Positions 4,444 to 5,402 of a DNA stretch of 5,402 nt are shown in pieces. The DNA is taken from the NCBI GenBank assembly GCA_026987855.1, contig JALSMD010000001.1, forward strand, positions 1 through 5,402, given 5' to 3'. How positions within the stretch are numbered: the first letter of the stretch is position 1; every line of letters starts with the position of its first letter. The notes under the pieces were generated by a model, which saw nothing but the letters and a program-made list of their open reading frames with translations, had not been told where the DNA came from and searched no databases. This DNA is from Candidatus Falkowiibacteriota bacterium. Lineage in GTDB: Bacteria; Patescibacteriota; Patescibacteriia; Patescibacteriales; JALSMD01. A program made the position numbers and the translations under genes.

Positions 4444-5402
4444 TTATAAACTTGGTTTTTTGGTGTGCCACTCTGTTTCTTTTTGATATAGATAGGCGAC
4501 TTTAAATATTTTTCCCTCGCCTAAACGTGGACCAATAAGCTGCATGCCAATAGGCATTTCTTCCTTGGAAAACCCAATAGGAATAGAGATTGCTGGCAAG
4601 CCAGCAAGAGAAGGGCTGGTAACAAAAATATCTTCTAGATACATCTTTAAAGGATCGTTTTGTTGTTCGCCAATACGAAAAGCAACATGAGGAGATGTTG
4701 GGGTTAATAAAATATCAACTTCTTTTAAAGCATCGTCCATTTCTTGTTTTATTCTAGTTCTTACTTTTTGCGCTTTTAGGTAATAAGCATCATAATAACC
4801 AGCGCTTAAAGCATAGGTACCAAGCATTATACGCCTTTTAACCTCAGGACCAAAACCTTCTCCTCTAGTCCTAGCATAAAGGTCAAATAAAGATTCTGAG
4901 TTTTGGGCAGAAAAACCATATCTAATTCCATCAAAACGAGCTAAATTTGAACTTATTTCAGAAGGAGTAATAATATAATAAACTGGTACAGCATATTTAG
5001 TATGAGGTAGCGTTACTTCCTTAATTTCAGCGCCATTTTTCTTTAAAACCTCAATTGCATCCTCAATTGCTCTTTTTACATCTTCATCAATACCTTCGCC
5101 AAAATATTCTTTGGGTAATCCAATTTTAAAGCCTTTTAAATCATCAACTTTATAATCATTTTCCCTTATTTCTTCACTTTTTATAGTAGTAGAATCGTAT
5201 TTATCTACCCCTTGGATAGCATTTAAAACAATAACCGCATCCTCTACCGTTCTAGTAAGTGGCCCCGGGACATCTGTTGAGCTGGTCATAGCAATTAAAC
5301 CAAAGCGTGAAGAGCGACCATAACTAGGTTTTAGTCCAACCACTCCACAAAAACTGGCCGGACAACGAATTGATCCGCCAGTGTCAGTCCCAAGGGCAAA
5401 CA
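4444..5402 (-). CDS. gatA: Aspartyl/glutamyl-tRNA amidotransferase subunit A (5' end outside window)
   Basis: This is the C-terminal 318 codons of GatA, the amidase subunit of GatCAB. GatCAB converts Glu-tRNA(Gln) and Asp-tRNA(Asn) to the correct Gln- and Asn-tRNAs, using ammonia that GatA releases from glutamine. The frame stays open to the window edge. A GTG at 5343 lies inside the conserved GVVGLKPSYGR and is not a start. The visible amidase signature contains GTDTGGSIRCPASFCG, whose GGS holds the nucleophilic serine. The catalytic lysine and second serine lie upstream, out of view. Further landmarks are DVPGPLTRTVEDA, RRIMLGTYALSAGYYDAYYLKAQKVR (given in part as family context), DILLTPTSP, LEDIFVTSPSLAGLPAISIP and MQLIGP near the end. 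About 170 residues are missing relative to the usual 480 or so. RCPA replaces the more usual RQPA after GGSI. Two TAA codons stand in tandem at the end. A stand-alone amidase is unlikely given the GatA-type motifs. Confidence 0.96.
   Translation of the reverse strand, partial: FALGTDTGGSIRCPASFCGVVGLKPSYGRSSRFGLIAMTSSTDVPGPLTRTVEDAVIVLNAIQGVDKYDSTTIKSEEIRENDYKVDDLKGFKIGLPKEYFGEGIDEDVKRAIEDAIEVLKKNGAEIKEVTLPHTKYAVPVYYIITPSEISSNLARFDGIRYGFSAQNSESLFDLYARTRGEGFGPEVKRRIMLGTYALSAGYYDAYYLKAQKVRTRIKQEMDDALKEVDILLTPTSPHVAFRIGEQQNDPLKMYLEDIFVTSPSLAGLPAISIPIGFSKEEMPIGMQLIGPRLGEGKIFKVAYLYQKETEWHTKKPSL

Noticed and set aside
5341..5343. GTG as the start of a 299-residue GatA
   Set aside because: The frame stays open to the window edge and the 19 upstream codons encode the conserved amidase signature, so the gene continues beyond the window.

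Overview
The window is AT-rich, with short intergenic gaps and small single-copy housekeeping genes. Every stop codon that can be seen is TAA, and nearly every start lacks a Shine-Dalgarno sequence. Lysine-, isoleucine- and asparagine-rich proteins, a WecG/TagA-Nudix fusion and the small acidic protein at 2564-2884 suggest a Candidate Phyla Radiation (Patescibacteria, Parcubacteria-like) bacterium. That placement is inferred from gene content and style, since no rRNA marker is present. The standard bacterial code fits all frames.

Layout: (1) 1-846, minus strand: a WecG/TagA/CpsF glycosyltransferase running into an RppH-like Nudix domain, cut by the window edge exactly at the start of the Nudix box. 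(2) 847-1004: divergent AT-rich promoter region. (3) 1005-2021, plus strand: AmmeMemoRadiSam-type radical SAM enzyme (amrS). It is convergent with dtd, with one base between the stop codons, and its probable terminator is a strong hairpin inside dtd. (4) 2023-3250, minus strand: dtd (D-aminoacyl-tRNA deacylase), a small unknown acidic protein, and a MazG-like nucleotide pyrophosphohydrolase. (5) 3251-3551: a 301-bp non-coding mosaic holding a nested hairpin, a 21-bp copy of the adjacent tRNA-Ser 3' end, a GC-rich hairpin, a possible promoter and a perfect 20-bp inverted repeat touching the tRNA. (6) 3552-5402, minus strand: gatA (5' end outside the window), a membrane-anchored DsbA-like oxidoreductase and tRNA-Ser(GGA), spaced 21 and 7 bp apart and probably co-transcribed.

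Three genes concern translation: Dtd removes D-amino acids from tRNA, GatA is the amidase subunit of the Glu/Asp-tRNA amidotransferase, and tRNA-Ser(GGA) decodes UCC/UCU. The MazG-like and Nudix domains suggest nucleotide house-cleaning. WecG/TagA and DsbA act at the cell envelope.

The most unusual part is 3251-3551. The duplicated tRNA 3' end begins at the T-loop, the classic target of tRNA-directed tyrosine integrases. The distal copy is followed by CCA while the intact tRNA is not. This looks like the scar of a very small or decayed integrated element, though no integrase is present.
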